DNA of 64,000 nt from W0P28-013 sp051870755. Its GTDB lineage: Bacteria; Bacteroidota; Bacteroidia; Bacteroidales; Paludibacteraceae. The stretch spans positions 1 through 64,000 of the forward strand of contig JBJECE010000029.1 of NCBI GenBank assembly GCA_051870755.1. The letters run 5' to 3'. A model generated the notes under the pieces. The model saw only the letters and a program-made list of their open reading frames with translations, searched no databases and had not been told where the DNA came from. The position numbers and the translations under genes were made by a program. This document shows, one piece after another, positions 1 through 8,818 of this stretch (its first letter is position 1; each line of letters opens with the position of its first letter).

Positions 1-13
1 ATCGCAAAATTGG

Positions 14-102
14 TTCGTTTCTTTGCGCTCGTGCAAAGAAATGAACAAGCCAATTCAAGCAAAAGAAATGAAAGAAGTTGCACTCGTGCAAAGAAATGAA
101 CA
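14..102. repeat. Two copies of a 20-base repeat with hairpins, downstream of polA
   Basis: The 20-base string CTCGTGCAAAGAAATGAACA occurs at 28-47 and again at 83-102. The first copy lies in an inverted repeat (about 14-46) pairing TTTCTTTGC with GCAAAGAAA. The second sits next to TTGCAC/GTGCAA. The region lies just past the 3' end of polA and could act as a terminator or be an old repetitive element. No gene is visible in 1-182. Confidence 0.4.
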
Positions 103-182
103 GAAAAGCAAACAACGCAAACAACGAAATTTACGAAACCAACAACCATTAAACCCTTAAACTTTGCAACTTTATGAACCAC

Positions 183-2972
183 TTAGTGTGCTTCGAGCCA
201 ATTCTGACCGATGCCGATGTCCACTTTGAGTGGCACGCGTAGTTGCACGGCGTTTTCCATCTCGGTTTGTACAATCGTGCGCACACGTTCGACTTCGTTG
301 TTGGGCACGTTGAAGTTCAATTCGTCGTGCACTTGCAAAATCATCTCTGTTTTCAGCCCTTCGTCGGCCAGCCGTTTGGCTATGCGTACCATCGCTATTT
401 TGATAATGTCGGCTGCGGTGCCTTGTATAGGCGCATTGATGGCGTTGCGTTCGGCGAATCCGCGCACGGTGGCGTTGCGCGAGTTGATGTCGGGCAGAAA
501 ACGCTTGCGGTGGAATAACGTTTCGACAAAACCCGTTGTGCGTGCTTGTGCGATGGCGTTGTCCATATAGGTTTTCACCTGCGGGAATGTGGCAAAATAG
601 CCGTCGATGAGTTCTTTGGCTTCGCTGCGCGTTATTTGCAGTCGTTCGGCCAAACCGAATGCCGAGATGCCGTATATGATGCCGAAATTGGCCGTTTTGG
701 CTTTGCGGCGCATGTCGGCGGTTACCGCTTCTATCGGTATTTTGTAGATGTTGGCGGCCGTGGCGGCGTGTATGTCGTGGTTGTGTCCGAAGGCGTCGAT
801 CATATTCGTGTCGCCACTGAGGTGTGCCATGATGCGCAGTTCCACTTGCGAGTAGTCGGCGCTCAGGAACACGCAACCCGGTTCGGCGATGAAAGCCTTG
901 CGTATTTCGCGGCCTTGTTCGTCGCGCACTGGTATGTTTTGCAGATTCGGATTGCTCGAACTCAGGCGACCGGTGGCGGTGATGGCTTGGTTGAACGAGG
1001 TATGTATTTTGCCGGTGGTCGGGTTGATGAGTTTCGGCAATGCGTCGATGTATGTGCTGAGCAGTTTTTTCAGGCCTCGGTATTCGAGTATTTTACCGAT
1101 TATTTCGTGTTTTCCGCGCAACGATTCGAGTGTTTCTTCGTCGGTAACGTATTGGCCGCTTTTGGTTTTGCGTGGTTTGTCGATTATTTTCAGTTTGTCG
1201 AACAGCAGTTCGCCTATCTGCTTGGGCGATGCGATGTTGATGTTTGCACCGGCCGTTTGTCGTATGTCGTGCTCTATTTTTGTCATGGCGGCCGTCAGGC
1301 TTTGCGACGATTGCGCCAACGCAAAATCATCGATTAAAACGCCGTTTCTCTCCATTTTTGCCAACACGCGCACCAGCGGCATTTCGATGTCGTAAAAGAG
1401 TTGTTCGAGTTGGTTTTCGGCTATTTGTTTGGCCAAAATGTGGTGCAGTTGCAGTGTGATGTCGGCATCTTCGGCGGCGTATTCGGCTATTTGTGCGAGT
1501 GGCACTTGCCGCATGTTCAGTTGGTTTTTGCCTTTGGCGCCTATCAGTTCTTCGATGTGAATGGTGCGATAGTTGAGCAATATTTCGGCCAGATAGTCCA
1601 TGCCGTGCCGCAATTCCGGGTTGAGCAGATAGTGCGCTATCATGGTGTCGAACAAGTGGCCTTTGATGTCGATACCGTAGTTTTGCAGCACCATCAGGTC
1701 AAATTTCAGATTTTGCCCGATTTTATCGCAATTTTCGTTGTCGAATATGGGTTTGAAACGTTGCAACAATCGGCAAATTTCGTCGCGTGTGGCCGGCGCC
1801 GGTACATAGTAGGCCGTGTGTGCCTCGACGGCAAACGACATGCCTACCAATTCGGCCTCGAACACATTGGTCGAAGTGGTTTCGGTGTCGAAACATACGG
1901 CGTTGTATCCCGATAAAATTCCGATTAAATCGTCGATTTCGGCATCGGTTTGCACTATTTTGTAGGTGTGCGCGGTGTCGGCAGCCGATGTCAGGTTTAG
2001 GTTTTCGGCCGGTGTGGTGTCGATGGTTGTATTTTCGGCGGTTTCATCGGCAAAAAGCGACCCTTGTGCACTCTGTTTTGGCGCCGGTTTTGTCGATGAT
2101 TCCGTGCCCGACAGTTTGTTTAGGTGCGCACGGAACTCCAATTCGGTGAATAGCGCCGTCAGGGCGGCTTTGTCCGGCTCTTCACGGCGCAAGGCCGTTT
2201 CGTCGAACGCTACAGGCACATCGGTTTTGATGGTGGCCAAAAAGCGCGAAAAGACGATTTTATCGCGATTTTCTTCGATTTTTGTTTTCAGGGCGCCTTT
2301 CAGTTGTGCCGTGTTGGCCAGCAGATTGTCTATGTCGCCGAACTCTTGCAGCAGTTTTGTGGCGGTTTTTTCGCCCACGCCCGGGCAACCGGGAATGTTG
2401 TCGCTTGTATCGCCCATCAGACCGAGCAGGTCGATGACTTGCGATACGTTTTGCAAATCCCATTTGGCCAGCACTTCGGGCACGCCGAGTTTGTCGTAAC
2501 CTTTGCCGTCGAAGCGTGGTTTGTAGATGAACACGCGGTCGGTAACGAGTTGTCCGTAGTCCTTGTCCGACGTGAGCATCAACACTTCGAAATCGCCCGT
2601 TTCATCGGCCATTTTTGCCAATGTGCCGACCACATCGTCGGCCTCGTAGCCATCGACTTGCACTACGGGAATGCGGTACGCTTCGACTATCTGTTTGATG
2701 ATCGGAACGGCTGTGCGTATGTCTTCGGGTGTGGCTTGGCGTTGTGCCTTGTAGGCTTCGTAGGCCTCGTGCCGAAAGGTTTTGCCGCCCGGGTCGAACA
2801 CCACGGCAACGTGTGTGGGTTGTTCGCGTTTCAGCACATCGTCGAGTGTATTGACAAATCCGAGAATGGCGCCGGTGTTCAGCCCTTTGGAATTGATGCG
2901 CGGATTTTTGATGAATGCGTAGTAGGCGCGATAGATTTGCGAGTAGGCATCGATGAGAAGCAGTCGTTTCAT
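183..2972 (-). CDS. polA: DNA polymerase I
   Basis: This 929-residue protein is the repair and Okazaki-fragment polymerase. The N-terminal 5' nuclease (about residues 1-290) shows LLIDAYSQIYRAYYAF, DGYEADD, TSDKDYGQLV and GDTSDNIPGCPGVGEKTA. The proofreading 3'-5' exonuclease appears intact, with DTETT, GQNLKFD and the Y-x3-D motif YAAED. The polymerase domain has motif A SADYSQVELRIMAHLSGD, motif B RRKAKTANFGIIYG and motif C QVHDELNF. The length matches the family (E. coli 928). I chose the ATG at 2970-2972, before KRLLLIDAY, because an upstream in-frame ATG adds 20 residues that overlap the promoter. The gene reads away from the polyvalent island and looks monocistronic. Confidence 0.97.
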   Translation of the reverse strand: MKRLLLIDAYSQIYRAYYAFIKNPRINSKGLNTGAILGFVNTLDDVLKREQPTHVAVVFDPGGKTFRHEAYEAYKAQRQATPEDIRTAVPIIKQIVEAYRIPVVQVDGYEADDVVGTLAKMADETGDFEVLMLTSDKDYGQLVTDRVFIYKPRFDGKGYDKLGVPEVLAKWDLQNVSQVIDLLGLMGDTSDNIPGCPGVGEKTATKLLQEFGDIDNLLANTAQLKGALKTKIEENRDKIVFSRFLATIKTDVPVAFDETALRREEPDKAALTALFTELEFRAHLNKLSGTESSTKPAPKQSAQGSLFADETAENTTIDTTPAENLNLTSAADTAHTYKIVQTDAEIDDLIGILSGYNAVCFDTETTSTNVFEAELVGMSFAVEAHTAYYVPAPATRDEICRLLQRFKPIFDNENCDKIGQNLKFDLMVLQNYGIDIKGHLFDTMIAHYLLNPELRHGMDYLAEILLNYRTIHIEELIGAKGKNQLNMRQVPLAQIAEYAAEDADITLQLHHILAKQIAENQLEQLFYDIEMPLVRVLAKMERNGVLIDDFALAQSSQSLTAAMTKIEHDIRQTAGANINIASPKQIGELLFDKLKIIDKPRKTKSGQYVTDEETLESLRGKHEIIGKILEYRGLKKLLSTYIDALPKLINPTTGKIHTSFNQAITATGRLSSSNPNLQNIPVRDEQGREIRKAFIAEPGCVFLSADYSQVELRIMAHLSGDTNMIDAFGHNHDIHAATAANIYKIPIEAVTADMRRKAKTANFGIIYGISAFGLAERLQITRSEAKELIDGYFATFPQVKTYMDNAIAQARTTGFVETLFHRKRFLPDINSRNATVRGFAERNAINAPIQGTAADIIKIAMVRIAKRLADEGLKTEMILQVHDELNFNVPNNEVERVRTIVQTEMENAVQLRVPLKVDIGIGQNWLEAH

Positions 2973-3001
2973 GGTGGTGTGTAAAAAAATCAAGTCGATT
3001 G

Positions 3002-3033
3002 CAAAGATACACATTTTCGGGCGATTGTCCAAA
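3002..3033 (-). promoter_or_regulatory. polA promoter (Bacteroidetes -33/-7 type)
   Basis: On the minus strand TTTG (3033-3030) is followed by 20 bases and TATCTTTG (3009-3002), a very good match to the Bacteroidetes vegetative promoter, about 30 bases from the polA ATG. The -33 TTTG lies inside a fragment belonging to the neighbouring island (repeat 3028-3111), so that element seems to have come with the rearrangement. Confidence 0.7.
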
Positions 3034-3111
3034 TGCCTTTGGCTCTTGCGTAGTTTTCAATGTCTTCTTCCATCTGCTCGTTCGATTCATCTCGTGCTAT
3101 GCGAGCCTTGC
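3028..3111 (-). repeat. Out-of-frame fragment of the polyvalent gene (copy of 5904-5987)
   Basis: These 84 bases repeat 5904-5987 with two mismatches. In the longer copy they encode ARIARDELNEQMEEDIENYARAKGIW inside the polyvalent protein. Here the offset is 2876 bases, which is not a multiple of three, so the fragment is read out of frame and supplies the stop codon at 3097-3099. It forms the left edge of the island. Confidence 0.85.
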
Positions 3112-6100
3112 ACGCCACTCCAAATCCATCACATCATCGTATGGTTTCAAACCACTCTTCACACGAGCCTCATTCAAATGAGTAAACACCCTATGCAAAC
3201 TAATATAACCATTAGACCACGACTCAACAACACGCATCAACCTACCATTTATACCGCGACCCAACAACTCCTCACCAAGCGAACCACTTATATCAACCTG
3301 CGTATCACCACTGCCCCTACGAAGCCAACGCTTACCCGAACGCAACATATCCTTAAGAGCAGAACTAATACCACGCGACGCATCACCTGCACTAACACCC
3401 GTCGCAGGACTCATCGAAAAACGCACATCTACATCATCACCACGCGACGCATCAATAAGTTTCTCCCCTTTTTCTTTGGAACTTTCAAACATTTTCGGTA
3501 TCTTTGCAACATCATTGAGGGTTGCCCCATCCGTTTCGGACGTTGTGTGTAGAGATTTACTTAAAGTCATTGCACGTTGGGATACGCCCTCTTTTGTTTT
3601 ATAGAACGTTTTCGCTGTCAAATTTCCTTTCTTGTCAGTATATATCTCCAACAAATTGTAAGTCCCATTTTCCGCTTCTTTGAGAAAGAAGAACATCTTT
3701 CTCTTTTCGCCTGCATTTTCATTTGCATATATAATCCTATCAGGGGATGAAACAACATCAGCAATGCTTCGTATGTCCTCAATGTCAAGAGGAATATTTC
3801 TTTCATCCGTTTCATTGTTCCCGAAATGCCCTTTGTTGATGTGTAACAAATCAGACGGATTGAGAACGAAATCGACTTTGTCTTTGAACGATATACCAGA
3901 AATACGTTCAAGATATGCCTTCCCCTCTGCAGTCAATCGACCGATAGAAATAGGTTTGCCATTGAACTCTCCGGATATGGCTTGATTGAATAACGCTTCA
4001 ATCCTATTCTTGATTGCATCATTGTTACTATTTTTTACTTCATCACTGTAGTTCTCTGCAAACTCAGCGTTCATTGCTTCTATTTCAGCATCGGTTACAG
4101 CACCATCTTGTCTTGGTTGAGGCTCACGACCTGCCGCCTTAATCATTTCGTCCACTTCTGTAGGCGTAAGTAAACGTTTCACCTTCATTGCTCCCGTAAT
4201 AATCCAAGGGTCTGTTTCCGGATTAGGATTAGTACGGTAGGTATATGCACCATTCTCCGGCACTCTTGGCAATCCTGCATAACTATGTTGGAATTTTCCG
4301 TTTTTGTTATAACCATAACTCATAGCCTCATCTTGATAATCCACATCGTTGGCATACTCAACCTCCGCCCATACAAAGTTAGCAGGAAACAATGTCCTCT
4401 CTCCGTTCTCGTCATTTCGGTTGAACTGCAAAGCGTATGGTATTTTCCCCAAGTGCCAACCAGGACGATATGCAAGTCTTCCGCCTCCGCCTTGCGTTCC
4501 TTTCCCACCTGCTTTAACCTGCGAACGTCCTGTCTTGCTCTGTCCTGCAATAGGAGCAGCGTCTGCATCGAGCCATACGCCTACAGGTGTTGCATCTCCG
4601 TTAGGGTTGGCTACCATTGGAGGATAAAGTTTTCCGTTCTTCAAGACAAAAACCTTGTAACCTATACCTGTATTTTTAGGTGCTTCACCCTTACGGATAC
4701 TGTACCTAATATCTTCATTATCGCTGCTGAACGTACCAACGTTATCCGCAAACCTATTATTACGTTCATATTCTGTAACATCACGATTAGATTTTTCTCT
4801 CTCAACGCTTGGATTCTCAAAATCTTTTACTATCTTTGCAACCAAATCCAAATCCAAGTACTCCACGTCAGCGAGATTGGTTCGCTGTTGGTTTATTAGG
4901 GTTTGGATTTTCTCCTTATCCAGATAATCTGCTTTTCCTTGTATTATCCAATTAAGCCATTTTGCATTGGTTTTCGGAAATATACCCCTTATAGAAGACA
5001 CCTCTATTCCATTCCTATTTTGATTGAAATGAACCCCAATAAGGAATTGTTCCCCTTGATATTCTATTGCGATGATAACGTTTTTTGCATTGTTACCATA
5101 CTTGAAAACGGCTATTGGAGACTGTAATTCCTTAACGAGGTTTTTCATCTCTGATATTTCAAACGGATGATTTTCTTGTTTTGATTTTTCTTCAAGACGT
5201 GTTGAGGACATCTCAATAGGCATATTTGGAAATCCTGCGCTCAATAATATCTCGCTCGGCATTCCCAACTTATAGATATGCCCCTTTGGTAGTGTTCCGT
5301 CAATTTGTTGTTGAAGTTCATTATTAAACCTATCATTGACTTGCTCAATTTCGGCACTAACAATATCTTCGCCAGTCGAAAACCGAAAATCATCAACCAC
5401 ACCATATTCATCACCACGACCACCATCACCATCCGACTTACCCGAAGGAACATCTGCAAAACGCATCACATTGTCGATAACACGAATGTTACCAAATACA
5501 TCTCTTATAACATTCTCATTGTGCAAATCACGCAGTTTTATCCTGCCGTTCGTATAGTTGTGCTTGCCGTCAGTGTCTTTCTCAAAACCGATAGAGCGTG
5601 CAAAGTCGTCTAACTCATCTTGAGTCAGTTTCTCACCATTGCTCACAACGTATGGTTGCGACACAATCACTTGAAACGAACCCTCTCTATCAAGCCCGAA
5701 TCCCTCTAATTTATATGCAGTATCTGGAAATAAAAAGTTGTGTAGTGCTATCGCATCAAGTTTGTCTTGTAGCGTGCCGTATGTCCAAGTGCTTTGCGAC
5801 TTTACAACTCTGTTGTTTGCCTCGTCAAAATAAACAACACCCTCGCCGCCACTTGCCAATCTGTCGCCGTATCGCTCACGGAGCGTTTCGTTCGTGTTGT
5901 CTATCCAAATGCCTTTGGCTCTTGCGTAGTTTTCAATGTCTTCTTCCATCTGCTCGTTCAACTCATCTCGTGCTATGCGAGCCTTGCGAGCAACTTCCTT
6001 ATCTTTAGACTTTAACGCCTGTTGTAATCCCGAGTATTCCACTTGCGAGCCTGCTCGAACACCTCTTCCCGAGACAATGGAAAGTGCTTCTGCCATTCCT

Positions 6101-7536
6101 CGTTCGCCTTTAAGCCCGCTTTCGAGTTCTTCATATGAAAATCGGTCAAATAATAACGCTTTGTTTCCTCGTCGTAAATCATTTTCTATATCTTTTAATA
6201 CGTTAGACATCTCCTGCAAAGATACATCATCAGACATACCCTTGTCAAGTATTTCAAAAACTTTTTTCGTATTCGCATCTATTTTACTTATATCACCACG
6301 CACTGCATCACCAATCAAATCCGAAAGCATACTATCGCAAAACTCATCAACATGATACTGCGCCAACCTATCTCTGCCAAGCGAACCACTTATATCAACC
6401 TGCGTATCACCACTGCCCCTACGAAGCCAACGCTTACCCGAACGCAACATATCCTTAAGAGCAGAACTAATACCACGCGACGCATCACCTGCACTAACAC
6501 CCGTCGCAGGACTCATCGAAAAACGCACATCTACATCATCACCACGCGACGCATCAATAAGTTTCTCCCCTTTTTCTTTGGAACTTTCAAACATTTTCGG
6601 TATCTTTGCAACATCATTGAGGGTTGCCCCATCCGTTTCGGACGTTGTGTGTAGAGATTTACTTAAAGTCATTGCACGTTGGGATACGCCCTCTTTTGTT
6701 TTATAGAACGTTTTCGCTGTCAAATTTCCTATACCTGTATTTTTAGGTGCTTCACCCTTACGGATACTGTACCTAATATCCGCATTAGTTCCGTCAAACG
6801 TACCAACATTATTATTTTCCATCAATTCCACCGGCACATTCACTTCTTGCACCTGTGCAAGTCCTGTAGGGTCTTTATATTCTCCGCTATATAGCGTCTG
6901 CTCAATCGCACCGATAATATCTGCAATAGGTGTACCATCTGCATTATTAAGTGCTTTATCAGAATAGAAGAACTCTATCACATGCGCATTACCATTGTTT
7001 GTAATGCCGTCATTTTCGTGTCGAGATATTACAATACTTATTCCATTATTCTCTCCGTTGTTGTCAAAGTTAGATACCATTGCGTTGTGGTTACTAATAC
7101 GAAGGGTAAATACTTTACCGTTTTTAGCCTCTATGTTTATATAGTTGCTTGTCCCAGTATTGCGTGCTCCAAGCGATTTTGATATGTCAGTTATGGCATT
7201 TTCTGTCTTAATTCTAATATTTTTATATTTTTCTTTGATAGTTTGAAGTTTTTTCTGTAACTTTGCACCCGCAATCGGATAGTTCGACTGCCCCTTAGTG
7301 CCTTGCTCCATTATTTGGAGCATGAGCCGGACGGAACTATCCGATTGTTGTTTTCCTATATATTCATTGTCTTCTACATTAGGAACAACATCAGTTTCTA
7401 TACCCGCATAATCCGACGTCGGCATACCTGCATCTTTAGATAACTGCTGCACATCGTTCAAATTGTCGCTATCATAATACAACTTATTATACTGCTCATC
7501 TGACATAATACCATCACCAATCAAATCCGAAAGCAT
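3097..7536 (-). CDS. Mosaic phage/conjugative-element polyvalent protein
   Basis: A 1479-residue leftward reading frame, AT-richer than its neighbours. Segments in order: an unassigned N-terminal region; a domain around 130-245 (RISNHNAMVSNF, VIEFFYSDKAL); a linker DIRYSIRKGEAPKNTGIG; repeat X (269-387); a kinase-like domain of the polyvalent-protein type around 550-705 (GGEGVVYFDEANNRVVKSQS, KLRDLHNENVI, IRVIDN); an unassigned 720-940; a second DIRYSIRKG linker; a domain around 960-1120 (KVFVLKNGKLYPPMVANPNG, AYRPGWHLGKIPYALQFNR, WITGAMKV); a PBECR-type (Barnase/EndoU/RelE-like) nuclease-like region around 1170-1310 (VLNPSDLLHINKGHFG, PDRIIYANENAGEKRKMFFF); and a second copy of repeat X. The last codons ARLA plus stop come from an out-of-frame self-fragment, so the C-terminus is truncated. 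Such proteins are normally delivered by phages or conjugative elements; no such element remains here. It is probably a non-functional or rearranged remnant. Domain names are from memory of the families. Confidence 0.7.
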   Translation of the reverse strand: MLSDLIGDGIMSDEQYNKLYYDSDNLNDVQQLSKDAGMPTSDYAGIETDVVPNVEDNEYIGKQQSDSSVRLMLQIMEQGTKGQSNYPIAGAKLQKKLQTIKEKYKNIRIKTENAITDISKSLGARNTGTSNYINIEAKNGKVFTLRISNHNAMVSNFDNNGENNGISIVISRHENDGITNNGNAHVIEFFYSDKALNNADGTPIADIIGAIEQTLYSGEYKDPTGLAQVQEVNVPVELMENNNVGTFDGTNADIRYSIRKGEAPKNTGIGNLTAKTFYKTKEGVSQRAMTLSKSLHTTSETDGATLNDVAKIPKMFESSKEKGEKLIDASRGDDVDVRFSMSPATGVSAGDASRGISSALKDMLRSGKRWLRRGSGDTQVDISGSLGRDRLAQYHVDEFCDSMLSDLIGDAVRGDISKIDANTKKVFEILDKGMSDDVSLQEMSNVLKDIENDLRRGNKALLFDRFSYEELESGLKGERGMAEALSIVSGRGVRAGSQVEYSGLQQALKSKDKEVARKARIARDELNEQMEEDIENYARAKGIWIDNTNETLRERYGDRLASGGEGVVYFDEANNRVVKSQSTWTYGTLQDKLDAIALHNFLFPDTAYKLEGFGLDREGSFQVIVSQPYVVSNGEKLTQDELDDFARSIGFEKDTDGKHNYTNGRIKLRDLHNENVIRDVFGNIRVIDNVMRFADVPSGKSDGDGGRGDEYGVVDDFRFSTGEDIVSAEIEQVNDRFNNELQQQIDGTLPKGHIYKLGMPSEILLSAGFPNMPIEMSSTRLEEKSKQENHPFEISEMKNLVKELQSPIAVFKYGNNAKNVIIAIEYQGEQFLIGVHFNQNRNGIEVSSIRGIFPKTNAKWLNWIIQGKADYLDKEKIQTLINQQRTNLADVEYLDLDLVAKIVKDFENPSVEREKSNRDVTEYERNNRFADNVGTFSSDNEDIRYSIRKGEAPKNTGIGYKVFVLKNGKLYPPMVANPNGDATPVGVWLDADAAPIAGQSKTGRSQVKAGGKGTQGGGGRLAYRPGWHLGKIPYALQFNRNDENGERTLFPANFVWAEVEYANDVDYQDEAMSYGYNKNGKFQHSYAGLPRVPENGAYTYRTNPNPETDPWIITGAMKVKRLLTPTEVDEMIKAAGREPQPRQDGAVTDAEIEAMNAEFAENYSDEVKNSNNDAIKNRIEALFNQAISGEFNGKPISIGRLTAEGKAYLERISGISFKDKVDFVLNPSDLLHINKGHFGNNETDERNIPLDIEDIRSIADVVSSPDRIIYANENAGEKRKMFFFLKEAENGTYNLLEIYTDKKGNLTAKTFYKTKEGVSQRAMTLSKSLHTTSETDGATLNDVAKIPKMFESSKEKGEKLIDASRGDDVDVRFSMSPATGVSAGDASRGISSALKDMLRSGKRWLRRGSGDTQVDISGSLGEELLGRGINGRLMRVVESWSNGYISLHRVFTHLNEARVKSGLKPYDDVMDLEWRARLA
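3275..3628. repeat. Repeat X, copy 1 (354 bases)
   Basis: This stretch appears identical to 6377-6730 (offset 3102, in frame) on the checks made: both edges and all three readings compared agree. It encodes the tail of the PBECR-type domain (GNLTAKTFYKTKEG) followed by the linker DVRFSMSPATG and ISSALKDMLRSGKRWLRRGSGD. Confidence 0.9.
4661..4713. repeat. Repeat Y, copy 1 (53 bases)
   Basis: Identical to 6728-6780. On the minus strand it encodes the DIRYSIRKGEAPKNTGIG linker, and similarity continues weakly beyond it. Confidence 0.85.
5904..5987. repeat. In-frame partner of the 3028-3111 fragment
   Basis: This copy is in frame within the polyvalent protein, just before the kinase-like domain. 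The copy at 3028-3111 is out of frame at the island edge. Confidence 0.85.
6306..6348. repeat. Repeat W, copy 1 (43 bases)
   Basis: It matches 7512-7554 with one mismatch (offset 1206, in frame) and encodes DEFCDSMLSDLIGD on the minus strand. The second copy forms the right edge of the island. Confidence 0.85.
6377..6730. repeat. Repeat X, copy 2 (354 bases)
   Basis: In-frame partner of 3275-3628. Its right end joins repeat Y at 6728-6730 through a shared CCT, so only the tail of the nuclease-like domain is kept in this copy. Confidence 0.9.
6728..6780. repeat. Repeat Y, copy 2 (53 bases)
   Basis: Identical to 4661-4713. Here the linker is followed in the protein by repeat X rather than by the KVFVLKNGKLYPP domain. 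Confidence 0.85.
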
Positions 7537-7554
7537 GCTATCGCAAAACTCATC
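7512..7554. repeat. Repeat W, copy 2, at the right island edge
   Basis: Partner of 6306-6348. The polyvalent frame stays open upstream of its ATG at 7536 (KSLLKDEFCDS) until a TGA, so the present 5' end looks like a break inside a former gene, not a native start. Confidence 0.8.
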
Positions 7555-7596
7555 TTTTAATAACGATTTTCAAGCGTCCGACAATCTTATTGCATT

Positions 7597-8223
7597 TTAT
7601 CTTTGCACGACTACGGAATTGCCCATCATGTCGTGAAAACATTTTCCGTTCAATTTTTTTGTTAAAAGCATATTGATAAAAAAGTAAACAATTATTCCGA
7701 TTCCGCATACCTCGTTTAGTTTTCCTAATTGCCGGTAAAATGATTGAGAGGCCGTTATGCGTTCCCCATTGTTTCCTTGAACTTTCAGTCGAAATAACAA
7801 TTTTCCGGGAGTGGCTTGTAATTTTGACTTTTCAAATAATCCGAAATAAAGGAAATACGCAAGTATGGCAATTGGACCTTGAAGGATTATGATATAGATT
7901 TCGAACAACTCTATAACGCCTATGTTTTCGAAATCATATATGTCGATTCCGACTCCGCACATGTTTAACGCTCCCCAATGGACAACTAAACTGATTACAT
8001 TTACAATGATTACATCTAATAAAAATGCACCAAACTTTTTGAAAAATGAAATTTTGGGAGTTTCGGTTTTAGCGAAACTGACTTTGTGATACAAGGCGTA
8101 CCATGTTTCTGAAATGATAAACACCATCAATAATGCGGGAATATGCTTGTTAACGCCCGCACAAAGGCACAGGTTCACGCAACAAAAAATTGCATTTAAG
8201 ATTTTGAAAATTTTTAATTTCAT
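7597..8223 (-). CDS. RDD family membrane protein
   Basis: A 208-residue integral membrane protein with several hydrophobic segments: two near the N-terminus, FLLDVIIVNVISLVV around 70-85, a long one around 110-135, and one near 180. The central KKFGAFLLD and the later ATPGKLLFRLKV match the RDD pattern (a conserved Arg/Lys and Asp pairs, then the TPGK motif). RDD proteins are small inner-membrane proteins, some linked to ion transport; the substrate here is unknown. The N-terminal 60 residues are longer than in a minimal RDD protein. It is flanked on the left by the island edge, 60 bases from its stop. Its AT content is higher than that of the housekeeping genes. Confidence 0.75.
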   Translation of the reverse strand: MKLKIFKILNAIFCCVNLCLCAGVNKHIPALLMVFIISETWYALYHKVSFAKTETPKISFFKKFGAFLLDVIIVNVISLVVHWGALNMCGVGIDIYDFENIGVIELFEIYIIILQGPIAILAYFLYFGLFEKSKLQATPGKLLFRLKVQGNNGERITASQSFYRQLGKLNEVCGIGIIVYFFINMLLTKKLNGKCFHDMMGNSVVVQR

Positions 8224-8294
8224 AATTTTTTACAATTAGCCTATACATTGCGAGGTTTTAATAAGTGAATAAAAAAATGGAGTTGTTTTTGTTA

Positions 8295-8636
8295 TTATGC
8301 GTTGTATCGTTGTCGCAGGCATAGTGTGTATTTTTTGAGTAGTTCTTCGGGTGTATATTCGTAGATGTATCTGTCGTCGCGTACTATTTTTCCGTTGATT
8401 AGTTTGCAGTATTTATATCTGATGGTTTTGCGTGGTACGTCTTTGACGACTATTATTATGTGTGCGAATGGTTCTTGGTATGTGTTTCCTTTGTTATATT
8501 TTTTATTTACGAGTATGTCGTTGTATTCGAGCAGGTCGAATAGGTAGTTGTTGAGTAGTATTTTTCTTACTCGGGCGGCGATGTAGGTGGTGATGGCCGC
8601 TGTGGCGATTGCTGTGATGATGATTGTGTGTGTCAT
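8295..8636 (-). CDS. Small single-pass membrane protein, unknown function
   Basis: A 113-residue protein beginning MTHTIIITAIATAAITTYIAARVRK, a hydrophobic N-terminal helix followed by a basic stop-transfer, then a mostly hydrophilic domain with FAHIIIVVKDVPRKTIRYKYCKLINGKIVRDDRYIYEYTPEELLKKY. An upstream in-frame ATG at 8663 would add nine residues (MSNHKNFTI). I prefer the ATG at 8636 because it is preceded by an A/T-rich leader and puts the helix at the very N-terminus. I do not recognise a family. It lies between the RDD protein and a terminator, so it may be a single-gene unit. Confidence 0.6.
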   Translation of the reverse strand: MTHTIIITAIATAAITTYIAARVRKILLNNYLFDLLEYNDILVNKKYNKGNTYQEPFAHIIIVVKDVPRKTIRYKYCKLINGKIVRDDRYIYEYTPEELLKKYTLCLRQRYNA

Positions 8637-8705
8637 AATTGTAAAATTTTTATGGTTAGACATTCAATTTTCGACTACAAATATACGGCGCGACAAAACT
8701 CTCTA

Positions 8706-8723
8706 CGCGCGCACGCGCGCGCG
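8706..8723. other. Alternating CG-rich tract
   Basis: An almost pure run of alternating C and G with one CA step, in the gap upstream of the small membrane protein. Alternating purine-pyrimidine DNA can adopt Z form; any role here is unknown. Confidence 0.4.
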
Positions 8724-8766
8724 AGGAAGTGCCAAAAATGGCGATTTCATCGGTAAAAAAACGGAA

Positions 8767-8792
8767 AAAGTTCGCACTGCAGTGCGAACTTT
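8767..8792 (-). terminator. Perfect 26-base palindrome, terminator of the DUF2851 gene
   Basis: The palindrome centres on 8779/8780 (core GCACTGCAGTGC). Read on the minus strand it lies about 27 bases past the DUF2851 stop and is followed by a T run, so it fits an intrinsic terminator. Confidence 0.75.
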
Positions 8793-8818
8793 CTATGTAC
8801 AAAAAATCGGGGAAAACG

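Noticed and set aside
3097..7536. Complete phage or conjugative element
   Set aside because: No integrase, relaxase, portal, capsid or transfer gene and no attachment repeats are seen, only one broken polyvalent gene.
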